In this document: one piece after another, positions 24,351 to 31,480 of the stretch
Numbering within the stretch: position 1 is the stretch's first letter
Layout of the letters: each line of letters starts with the position of its first letter
Assembly (NCBI GenBank): GCA_963734685.1
Contig: CAVTIC010000001.1
Coordinates: 1,054,001 to 1,118,000, forward strand
Direction: 5' to 3'
Source of the DNA: JAOUEA01 sp963734685
Lineage (GTDB): Bacteria; Actinomycetota; UBA4738; HRBIN12
Length of the DNA: 64,000 nucleotides
The notes under the pieces: model-generated
What the model was told of the DNA's origin: nothing
The model's database searches: none
Seen by the model: only the letters and a program-made list of their open reading frames with translations
Translations under genes and position numbers: made by a program

Positions 24351-25736
24351 CTACCGGGCCTCCGCGAGAGGGCCGCCACCGTACTCGAAGTGCATGCCGT
24401 CGGGGATCAGGAAGTCGCCGCCCCAGTTGAACCCGAGGTCCTCGAAGATCGCGACGATACGAGGGTCCATCGTGGGCGTCGCGCCGAACGCGTTCTCGGG
24501 CGCGTTGATGTCGACCGCGGCCCCGTAGGCGTGGAACGACGGTGGGTTCGAAGGGCTCCGCGCCACCGTACGGGCGTTGAAACACCCGGCGGTCGAGTGG
24601 ATCAGTGACCTCAGCCCCGCGCGTTCCACCTGGTGCATCGCGCGCACGAGGTCCTCCATGAAGTCGCGGTGGCAGGTGAGCGTGCCGAGCACCGGTACCG
24701 AACGGGTGACGAGGTTCGCCTCGATCCACGCCGGGTCGATGCGGAAGGATGCCGGGTTCGCGGGGTCGAGCGCGGCGGCGAACTCGCCGAACGCCTGCTT
24801 CAGCACGACGGGCGGGTTCACCCCGTTGGCCACGCGCATATACGGGCTGGCGCCGGGTCCTTCGACGCGCATCGGCTCGCTGGCCGGGACCAGCGGGCGC
24901 ACCATCCGTTCGAACGCCCCGAGGCTCTGATCCCCGGCGGGGAAGGCCCAGAGGTAACGGTCGTCGACGATACCCAGACGCAGGCCAACCTCGCGGGAGA
25001 CGAGCAGCTCACTCCAGCCGATCAGCTCCTCGGGCACCACGGCTCCGACGCGCACCGACCGGTCGCCGAACTCGAGCGTGCCGCCGACGCCGAGGCCCCG
25101 CACGACGGCGCTGCGTGTGCCGAGCACCCCGTGCCCTCGTTCGAGCGTTCCGACCACGTCGCCGCGGGCCCCCCGGGGCAGGAACCGCGCGATCTCGACC
25201 GGGTTCACCGCGAAGGCGTCGATCGGGATCGCGAACGGCGGCTGGGGGCGGTCGACCACATCGCCGCCGGCGTCGAGCGATCGCGTCAGCCACCGCGTGT
25301 CGCCGGCGACGACCACGGTCGACTCGAGTCCACGCACCGTGCGCACCCGCACCCTGAAGTCGAACGGCAGGCCGCCCGGCGTCCAAGCGAGGAAGTACGG
25401 AGGAGGCTCGGGGGTGGCGGGCTCGGGCGCCTCGGGCGCGGCGATCCCTGCGGTGGCGCCGACGGCCGGTGCCCCCACCTCCGCCGCGCGATCCGCGGCT
25501 CGGGCAGCGGCCGGTACGGACTCTCCCGGGGGACCGGACATCATGAGCGCGACCGACGCGACGCCCATCGTCGTGACGATCCCCAGGAAGACCCACCGCC
25601 GCCACGGCATGCCGGTTCTTAGGCCGGTTCTTAGGCCGGTTCTTAGGCTGGTTCTTCGGCCGGTTCTTCGGCCGGTTCTTCGGCCGGTTCCGAGGTCGGG
25701 TCCGTGGCCGTTCCCCTGTGGCGGGTGTGCGCCCAT
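24351..25736 (-). CDS. M15-type D-alanyl-D-alanine carboxypeptidase-like protein, membrane anchored
   Basis: A 461-residue protein. Residues 17-42 are a basic repeat (RRTG and LRTG units), followed by a membrane segment (RRWVFLGIVTTMGVASVALMM), a large region of unknown fold, and a C-terminal peptidase M15-like domain. The zinc ligands are seen in SFHAYGAAVDIN and DGMHFEY, as in VanY and related LD/DD-carboxypeptidases acting on peptidoglycan stems. It is a paralogue of the next gene (same layout, GGLPFDF/RGLPTGF and LTCHRDFM/VTCHRSVM pairs). The start at ATG 25736 includes the repeats; ATG 25610 would remove them, but no ribosome site precedes either. Confidence 0.85.
   Translation of the reverse strand: MGAHPPQGNGHGPDLGTGRRTGRRTGRRTSLRTGLRTGLRTGMPWRRWVFLGIVTTMGVASVALMMSGPPGESVPAAARAADRAAEVGAPAVGATAGIAAPEAPEPATPEPPPYFLAWTPGGLPFDFRVRVRTVRGLESTVVVAGDTRWLTRSLDAGGDVVDRPQPPFAIPIDAFAVNPVEIARFLPRGARGDVVGTLERGHGVLGTRSAVVRGLGVGGTLEFGDRSVRVGAVVPEELIGWSELLVSREVGLRLGIVDDRYLWAFPAGDQSLGAFERMVRPLVPASEPMRVEGPGASPYMRVANGVNPPVVLKQAFGEFAAALDPANPASFRIDPAWIEANLVTRSVPVLGTLTCHRDFMEDLVRAMHQVERAGLRSLIHSTAGCFNARTVARSPSNPPSFHAYGAAVDINAPENAFGATPTMDPRIVAIFEDLGFNWGGDFLIPDGMHFEYGGGPLAEAR
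25611..25690. repeat. 12-base tandem repeat inside M15 peptidase gene
   Basis: About six and a half copies of a 12-base unit (GCCGGTTCTTAG, with variants ending in TTCG). Copies at the start and end of the array differ by single bases. The repeat is a multiple of three and adds four residues per unit, so copy-number changes would lengthen the basic N-terminal tail without a frameshift. Confidence 0.85.
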
Positions 25737-25742
25737 CGCCGG

Positions 25743-26969
25743 CTACCGGGCCGGGGCTCGGTGGTACTCGAAGTGGTTGCCGTCGGGCACGATGAAGCGG
25801 CCGCCCCAGGCGAAGCCCCATCGCTCCATCACCGCGACGAGCCGCGGGTCCTGATCGGGGGGCACGCCGTAGTAGTTGCCGGCGATGTTCAGGTCGACCG
25901 CGATGCCCCATGAGTGATGCGAGAGCATCGCCGAGGGATCGCGACCGATGAACCGGGGGGCGAAGCACCCGTCGTAGCTCTCGACGAGCTTCCCGAGGCC
26001 CCGACGCACCAGCTCTCTCACGGCGCCGCGCAGCTGAGGCATCACCGAGCGGTGGCACGTGACCAGGCCGAGCACGGGCAGGCGGGCGGTCTCCATCTGC
26101 GCCTGCGTCCATGCCGGATCGAGGTCGAGGTAGCCCGGACGGCCGGGCTCGGGGCGGGCCGCGAACTCGCCGAACAGCGTCTTCAGCATGACCGTGGGCA
26201 ACACCGCGTCGCCCGGCCGGAAGTACGGGGTCTCGCCCTGGGCGCGCACCTGCACCCTCCCGTACGGCCCGAGCTCCGTGGGGAGCAGGCGGTCGAGGGC
26301 GCCGCGGAGGGCATCGGTGCGGAGCGCCCGCCCGGCCGCGGGCCGCAGCAGCAGCGAGCGGTCGGTCCGCACACCGATGCGGCGGCCGGTCTCGCGGGAG
26401 ACCATCAGCTCGGCCGCGCCGACGGCCTCGTCGGGCAACACGGCCGCGATGCGCACGCGCTCGCCGCCCGGGAACCCGAGCACGGCGCCCGGCCCAACTC
26501 CGCGCACCACCGCCGACGTGGCCCCGAGCACCCCCTCCCCGGCGATCAGCGCCTCGGACACCGGGCGGTCGGCCGCCGGCAGGAAGGTCGCGAACGTCGC
26601 CGGATCGACCGCGATCGTGTCGAGCGGGATGCGGTACTCGCCGCGCGATCGATCCACCGTCTCGCCGTCGGCATCCCAGGAACGGGTGAGCCAGGCGTTG
26701 TCCTGGGCGACCGTGGTGACGCGTCCGGTCTGCGGCAGTGATCGCACCGCGTCGTCGAAGCCCGTCGGCAGGCCCCGCGGCACCCAGACGAGGAACGTCT
26801 CTGGTGGCATGCGGCCGGGGGCCGCCGGCGCGCCGTCGGGCCCACCGGCGCTCGGCGTTGCCCCACCCTGCAGCGCCACGGTGACCACCGCGCCGACCAC
26901 GAGACCGGCGATCGCCGCCGCCACGGGTCGCACGCCGTTGCGTGCGCGATCCCTCACGGCTCTCCTCAC
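25743..26969 (-). CDS. M15-type D-alanyl-D-alanine carboxypeptidase-like protein (paralogue)
   Basis: A 408-residue exported peptidase. The N-terminal segment (VRPVAAAIAGLVVGAVVTVAL) is a membrane anchor or signal. Zinc-binding segments of the M15 domain are SHHSWGIAVDLN and DGNHFEY near the C terminus, and cysteine pairs in TCHRSVM and DGCFAPR may form a disulfide. Its long N-terminal part is shared with the neighbouring paralogue but with no family I can name. The start GTG at 26969 overlaps the stop of the anti-sigma/RseB gene as GTGA, indicating coupled translation. A tandem duplication followed by divergence explains the pair. Confidence 0.86.
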   Translation of the reverse strand: MRRAVRDRARNGVRPVAAAIAGLVVGAVVTVALQGGATPSAGGPDGAPAAPGRMPPETFLVWVPRGLPTGFDDAVRSLPQTGRVTTVAQDNAWLTRSWDADGETVDRSRGEYRIPLDTIAVDPATFATFLPAADRPVSEALIAGEGVLGATSAVVRGVGPGAVLGFPGGERVRIAAVLPDEAVGAAELMVSRETGRRIGVRTDRSLLLRPAAGRALRTDALRGALDRLLPTELGPYGRVQVRAQGETPYFRPGDAVLPTVMLKTLFGEFAARPEPGRPGYLDLDPAWTQAQMETARLPVLGLVTCHRSVMPQLRGAVRELVRRGLGKLVESYDGCFAPRFIGRDPSAMLSHHSWGIAVDLNIAGNYYGVPPDQDPRLVAVMERWGFAWGGRFIVPDGNHFEYHRAPAR

Positions 26970-28477
26970 GACGCCACCGCCGGGAGCCCTCGCACGGGCA
27001 TCGAGCTCGCGATCGCGAGCAGGTCTCGCAATGGCAGGTTCGTCTCCAGGAACAGGCTCGTGTCGTCACCGAGGATCGCGAGCCGCCGCCCGAGCCCGTC
27101 GGCGGCGGGCTCGAAGTAGGCGACGCCGCCACCCGGCAACGTCACGCGGGTGGCGTCGGGCCCCACCGGTCCGAACGCGCGACCGGTCAGGCGGCCCGGC
27201 CGCTCGCCCACGCGGAGGTACTCGAGGCCGTCGGCGTAGACGAGCAGCGACCTCGGCGCACCGACTCCCTCCGGCGGCGCCACGGCCGTGGCGAGTTCGA
27301 GGGCGCCGGTGTCGGTCGGGGTCGCCGGCCGATACCCCAGGCGCTCGGCCAGCGACGCGATGTCGAGGCCACCCCCTGCCCGTCCGGGGATCTCGAACAG
27401 CGACGGGTCGGGTTCCCCTCGATCGATCGAGGTGGCTCGCACGTCGAGGATCGCCGTGCTCGGCACCTCGATCGGCAGCCCGAAACGGAGCTCCCAGTCG
27501 CGGCGCCGCGCGCCGTCGGCGGGGAAGACCGTGATGCGCACGGGCAGCCACGACTCCGCGTCGAGCAGCAGCTCCACGCGGTCGCCGCCGAAGAACGGCC
27601 GCCACGTGCCGCCGAGCCGCAGGAACGGGAACATCGGCGCGGCCCGGTCGAACGTCGTCTCGACGCGCACCACGTCGCGATCACCGACCTGCTCCGTGCC
27701 GAGCACCCGGATGCCCCTGGCCGAGCCGACCGTACGCAGCGGCACGACGAGGTCGGCCGGCAGCGGCGCCGCGAGCGAGTACGGCGAGGTGGTCGTGACC
27801 GTCGTGCGCGTCGTCGGGCAGGCGTCGGCGGGCAGTCCGGTCGGACACCCCGTGGGGCCGGAGAGGTAGGTCGCCGGCATGTCCTCGACGTAGGTGATGT
27901 CGGTGGGGGTCCATGCGGCAGAGGGGTAGGCGGTGCGATCGTCGACCTCGAGGCGGAAGCGCTGCGGCGGGAGGAACGCCACGCGCATCTGCAGCCGTCG
28001 TTCGGGCACCTCCGGCGCGAGGCCCCGTTCCACGATCTCGAACGTGCCTCGGAACGAGTCCAGGCTCGGCGAGGCCGCGCGCACGCCTTGGGCGACGGCC
28101 TGGGCGGAGATCGCGTCACGGTCGCGCCCGCGGAACGGTCCGCCCACGATCACGCTGCCGATCACCGCGCCCGCGACGAGCGCCGCCGCCACGGGCATCG
28201 CGCGGCGCAGCGGCTTCCGATGCCTGCGAGGGGAGGTCGCGGCCCGCTCGAGAGGGGGAGCCTGCTCGAGCGAGCCGACGATGCGGTCGACCAGGTCGGG
28301 CACGGGGTCGGCCGGGCGGATCCGCACGGCGGTGCGCACCCGCGCCGAGCCTTCGGCGAAGGCCCGGCACGCCGGACAGCTCTCGACGTGCGAGTCGACG
28401 TCGGTCCCGTGGCGCCCGCCGACGTGTTCGCCGTCCATGCGGGCCGAGAGCACGAGCTGCGCTCCATCGCAATTCAT
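26966..28477 (-). CDS. Anti-sigma factor with zinc-finger domain fused to RseB-like periplasmic domain
   Basis: A 503-residue single-pass membrane protein. The N terminus has a zinc-binding anti-sigma motif (HVESCPAC, an HX3CX2C pattern), typically the site that holds an ECF sigma factor. A membrane segment (MPVAAALVAGAVIGSVIVGG) follows at about 93-112. The external part resembles RseB/MucB lipoprotein-sensor domains (RFRLEVDDRTAYP ... YLSGPTGCP). In Escherichia coli the anti-sigma RseA and the sensor RseB are separate; here one polypeptide seems to do both. The start ATG at 28477 overlaps the sigma factor stop as ATGA. Confidence 0.8.
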   Translation of the reverse strand: MNCDGAQLVLSARMDGEHVGGRHGTDVDSHVESCPACRAFAEGSARVRTAVRIRPADPVPDLVDRIVGSLEQAPPLERAATSPRRHRKPLRRAMPVAAALVAGAVIGSVIVGGPFRGRDRDAISAQAVAQGVRAASPSLDSFRGTFEIVERGLAPEVPERRLQMRVAFLPPQRFRLEVDDRTAYPSAAWTPTDITYVEDMPATYLSGPTGCPTGLPADACPTTRTTVTTTSPYSLAAPLPADLVVPLRTVGSARGIRVLGTEQVGDRDVVRVETTFDRAAPMFPFLRLGGTWRPFFGGDRVELLLDAESWLPVRITVFPADGARRRDWELRFGLPIEVPSTAILDVRATSIDRGEPDPSLFEIPGRAGGGLDIASLAERLGYRPATPTDTGALELATAVAPPEGVGAPRSLLVYADGLEYLRVGERPGRLTGRAFGPVGPDATRVTLPGGGVAYFEPAADGLGRRLAILGDDTSLFLETNLPLRDLLAIASSMPVRGLPAVAS

Positions 28478-29106
28478 CGCCGCCGCCCCTCGCCGGGCCC
28501 GTCCGCCGCCGCCTCGCCCGATGCGCCGGGCTCTTCCTCGGCGATCGCCGCGCACAGCGCCTGCCGGGCCCGGAACATGCGGCTCTTCACCGTGCCCGGC
28601 GCCACCGCGAGCACGTCGGCGGCTTCCCGGTAGCTGAGCCCGAACACCTCCACCAGCAGGAACGTCTCCCTGTGCTCGTGGGAGATCGAGCGCAACGCCT
28701 CGTCGAGCACGGCGTGGGACGTCGCGTCGGAGACCGAACCCTCGACCTCGCGGTCGCCGTCGTGCACGAGCGGGAACCGCCGAGCCCGGAGCGAATCCAT
28801 CGCGCAGTTCCTGGTGATGCTGAACAGCCACGATCCGAACTTCCGGTCGCCGCGGAATCCGTCGAGGAAGCGGAACGCCCGCAAGAAGGCGTCCTGGGTG
28901 ACGTCGGCGGCAAGCTCGCGGTCGCGCGTGAGGTGCCAGGCGAACCGGTAGACGTCGGCCTGATACTCGCGCACGAGTTGTTCGAACGCGGCCGTGTCGC
29001 CTCGGCGCGCTCGGTCAAGCGTGCGGGGGTCGGCGTCGCGCACCCGTCTCCTCTCGGCCTCTCGGGCGTTCGCTCGCTCGGTTCCTCGGTCGGTTCCTTC
29101 GGCCAC
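28474..29106 (-). CDS. ECF-type RNA polymerase sigma factor
   Basis: A 210-residue extracytoplasmic-function sigma factor. Region 2 (AAFEQLVREYQADVYRFAWHL ... DVTQDAFLRAFRFLDGFRG) binds the -10 element and the core enzyme. Region 4 (LSYREAADVLAVAPGTVKSRMFRARQAL) is the -35-recognising helix-turn-helix. It belongs to the SigE/RpoE-like group that is controlled by ZAS-type anti-sigma factors. It is the first gene of the envelope operon and overlaps the anti-sigma gene. The GTG start at 29106 is preceded by a GGGAACC-type promoter that the factor itself may use. The N terminus is extended and low-complexity. Confidence 0.93.
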   Translation of the reverse strand: MAEGTDRGTERANAREAERRRVRDADPRTLDRARRGDTAAFEQLVREYQADVYRFAWHLTRDRELAADVTQDAFLRAFRFLDGFRGDRKFGSWLFSITRNCAMDSLRARRFPLVHDGDREVEGSVSDATSHAVLDEALRSISHEHRETFLLVEVFGLSYREAADVLAVAPGTVKSRMFRARQALCAAIAEEEPGASGEAAADGPGEGRRR

Positions 29107-29142
29107 GCAAGCCTAGGCCCGTCGGTAGGCCCTCTGCGAGGG

Positions 29143-29169
29143 GACCGGCGCCGGGGCGGGAAGGTTCCC
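29143..29169 (-). promoter_or_regulatory. ECF-type promoter in front of sigma/anti-sigma operon
   Basis: On the minus strand GGGAACC (29169-29163) is followed after 16 bases by GGTC (29146-29143). This spacing and sequence agree with the SigE/RpoE-class promoters of actinobacteria (GGGAAC, 15-17 bases, then a GTC or GTT core) and point to autoregulation of the operon. Confidence 0.55.
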
Positions 29170-29217
29170 TGCACCTCGCTCCCCGCGCCGATCGTGGTGA
29201 GCGCTCGGCGGTGCGGC

Positions 29218-30540
29218 TCAGTCGGGGAGCGGATCGAGCGAGACGATCGGCGCCAGCCCGGGGGTGGGCACCGACGCGACGGCGTCGCCCGTGCCGAGGT
29301 CCAGGACGTCGATCCGTTCCCCGACGGCGGCGAACAGCGCCGTGCCGTCGAGGGACATGCCCAGCCCAGAGATCGGACCCGGCGCCGCCCAGCGGTCGGC
29401 GAGGGTGAGCGAGGCCGTGTCGATCCCGAACAGCGGACGGTCATCGCCGGCCGAGGCCACGAAGAGCGTGTCGCCGTCGTGGCTCATCGCGACCGACGTT
29501 CGTCCGTCGACCGAGCCCAGATCGACCCGGCCGGTGCGCTCGACCTCGAGGGTCTCCGTGTCCATCACGGCCACGAGGCCCTGCCGTGCGTCGACCACGT
29601 AGAGCCATCGCCCGTCGGGCGAGGGGGCGATCGCCTGGTCGCTCGCGGCGCCCCCCCACATCACCTTGGGGAGCCCGGCGCAGAAGGCCCAGCCCTTGCG
29701 GAGGTTCAGCACGTGCACGAAGGTCTCCTCGGGCCAGTAGCCACCCGAGGCGCCCGAGCCACCGCCATAGGAAGCGCCGCCATATGGGTTCGTACCTCCG
29801 GTGTCCTCGTACGCGTCGGCGTAGGCGCCGGGTCGGTTCGAGTACAGCGTGTACATCTGCGAGGTGACCGGGTCGAACACCTGTCCGAGCCGCACCCCGG
29901 GCATCCGCTGCGGCGGGGTCTTGAACCGCCCGTGCACGGGCCGCACCTCGCCGGAGGCCAACTCGAGCACGACCACCCGGTAGACGGCCGGGGTCTCGGC
30001 CGGCAGGTACTGGATCAGGAACAACCGCTCGTCGTCGATCGAGAACGCCTCGGGCTCGTAGTTGCCATCGAGGAGGAAGCGCATCGCCTCGCCGCCGCCG
30101 ACGGGGTCGGCGACCACGATGGTCGTCTCGGCGCGGGGCTCGGGCACGCCAGGGGCCGTTCCGGGCACCGGTTCCACGAGGGCGATCGCGCGGCCGGAGA
30201 CCGAGGCCACCGCCACGTCGAACACGCCCCGAACCTCTTGGGTACCCACGACCTCACCCGACCGGGGGTCCAACGACGCGATCGAGGTCGCGTTCCCGTC
30301 GTTCGCCGCGTGGTAGAGCGCGTCGCCGTCGGGAGCGGCGACCGTGCCGGTGCCACCTGCGAGCAGGGCCCCCGATGTCGCGTCGATCGCGAGGTCACCG
30401 CTTCCGGTCGACGCGATCAACACGCCGCCCGGGGTGCGCGCCGGTCCGGTGGCGTCTGGCGGGTCGGCCGCCCGATCAGGGGTGCAGGCGGCGAGCGCAG
30501 CGACCGTGACGGCCAGGGCTGCGAGTCGGCTGGTCCGCAT
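29218..30540 (-). CDS. Beta-propeller lipoprotein (YVTN/NHL-like)
   Basis: A 440-residue exported lipoprotein. The signal peptide ends in the lipobox LAAC (ALAACTPDRA). The mature protein has seven or so propeller-like repeats with SPDGRWLYVVD and SHDGDTLFVAS patterns typical of YVTN/WD40-like beta-propellers. A Gly/Tyr-rich loop is inserted near residues 280-300 (NPYGGASYGGGSGASGGY). It probably binds ligands or partner proteins outside the membrane. The ATG at 30540 has a GAGGAGG ribosome site. It is divergent from the membrane-anchored surface protein gene, with a dyad at 30608-30633 between them. Confidence 0.83.
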   Translation of the reverse strand: MRTSRLAALAVTVAALAACTPDRAADPPDATGPARTPGGVLIASTGSGDLAIDATSGALLAGGTGTVAAPDGDALYHAANDGNATSIASLDPRSGEVVGTQEVRGVFDVAVASVSGRAIALVEPVPGTAPGVPEPRAETTIVVADPVGGGEAMRFLLDGNYEPEAFSIDDERLFLIQYLPAETPAVYRVVVLELASGEVRPVHGRFKTPPQRMPGVRLGQVFDPVTSQMYTLYSNRPGAYADAYEDTGGTNPYGGASYGGGSGASGGYWPEETFVHVLNLRKGWAFCAGLPKVMWGGAASDQAIAPSPDGRWLYVVDARQGLVAVMDTETLEVERTGRVDLGSVDGRTSVAMSHDGDTLFVASAGDDRPLFGIDTASLTLADRWAAPGPISGLGMSLDGTALFAAVGERIDVLDLGTGDAVASVPTPGLAPIVSLDPLPD

Positions 30541-30607
30541 CGTCGTCCTCCTCGAGCAGGGCACGTCCTCGGACGCGCTACCCCACATACCGCCCCGGAG
30601 CCGGATC

Positions 30608-30633
30608 GGTTCCACGTGGTACGTGGTGGAACC
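30608..30633. promoter_or_regulatory. Inverted repeat between divergent surface-protein genes
   Basis: Perfect eight-base arms GGTTCCAC and GTGGAACC are separated by ten bases; inside, ACGTGGT occurs twice in direct orientation. It lies midway between the lipoprotein gene and the surface protein gene and could bind a regulator that controls both. Confidence 0.4.
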
Positions 30634-30688
30634 TCACGCGTCTCTCGTCGGTCTGCTCGTCGACGGCAGGACACGAGGAGGGGCGAGC

Positions 30689-31471
30689 ATGCGCGCACGG
30701 GCTCTGGTGCTGATGACGATCACGGTGGTGGCGCTCACGGCGCCCCGGGCATCGGCGAACGGAGGCGCCTACATCGAGTTCGAGGGCACGCATCATCTGC
30801 CCGGCGAACAGGTGACGGGCACCGTCTACGTCTCGATCCCCGCCGGCAAGATGGACCTGCTCGACCGCGGTCCGTTCTACGCCTACGTGCTGCCCTCGGG
30901 GACGGCGATCGACCCCGGGCGCGGGCTGCCGACCGGCGCGATCCGCGTCGGTACCTTCACGATCGAGCAGGAGAAGGGTCAGACGGAGCTGAAGGTCACG
31001 TTCACGGTGCCACAGACCGAAGGCGACTACTACTCGTTCGGACTCTGCAACGACCCGTGCACCCTCAACGGGTTCGGCGAGCCGGTGAGCGGAGTGCTCT
31101 CCGTCGTCGCCACGGAGCGGGAAGCCGCCCTCCTGGGCGACGTGAGCACGCTGCATTCCCAACTCGCCGGGCTGAAGCGCGAGCTGCGCAAGAGAGAGAA
31201 GGGCGCCGACGAGGAGCTCGCGTCGATCTCGGACGCCCTCGACGAGAGCGAGGCCATGCGACAGGCCCTGACCGCCCAGGTGAGCACCCTCGAGCGGCAG
31301 GTCGCCGCCGCGGATGCGGCAACCGAGGAAGCCGCCGGGCGTCCTCTCGTCCACCCTTGGGCGGCGGCCGCCGTCGCGATCGGGTTGATCGCCCTCGCGT
31401 TCGTGCTTGCCGGCCGCCGTCGCAGCCGCGATACGGGCGGCTCGGACGACGTGGTGCCCGAGCGCGCGTAG
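30689..31471 (+). CDS. Membrane-anchored exported protein, unknown function
   Basis: A 260-residue surface protein. A signal peptide (MRARALVLMTITVVALTAP) precedes an extracellular beta-rich domain (GTVYVSIPAGK ... VTFTVPQTEGDYYSFGLC) with two cysteines close together. A helical, probably coiled-coil stretch follows (about 150-215, with ALLGDVSTLHSQLAGL). The C terminus has one membrane segment (AAAAVAIGLIALAFVLAG) and a basic tail, so the topology resembles a type I membrane protein. No family recognised. A GAGGAGGGG ribosome site precedes ATG 30689. It is convergent with the cyclase gene, whose stop lies nine bases away. Confidence 0.72.
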   Translation: MRARALVLMTITVVALTAPRASANGGAYIEFEGTHHLPGEQVTGTVYVSIPAGKMDLLDRGPFYAYVLPSGTAIDPGRGLPTGAIRVGTFTIEQEKGQTELKVTFTVPQTEGDYYSFGLCNDPCTLNGFGEPVSGVLSVVATEREAALLGDVSTLHSQLAGLKRELRKREKGADEELASISDALDESEAMRQALTAQVSTLERQVAAADAATEEAAGRPLVHPWAAAAVAIGLIALAFVLAGRRRSRDTGGSDDVVPERA

Positions 31472-31480
31472 GCCCTGCGC

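Noticed and set aside
25611..25690. Possible CRISPR array
   Set aside because: The 12-base units are contiguous with no spacers and lie inside a coding sequence.
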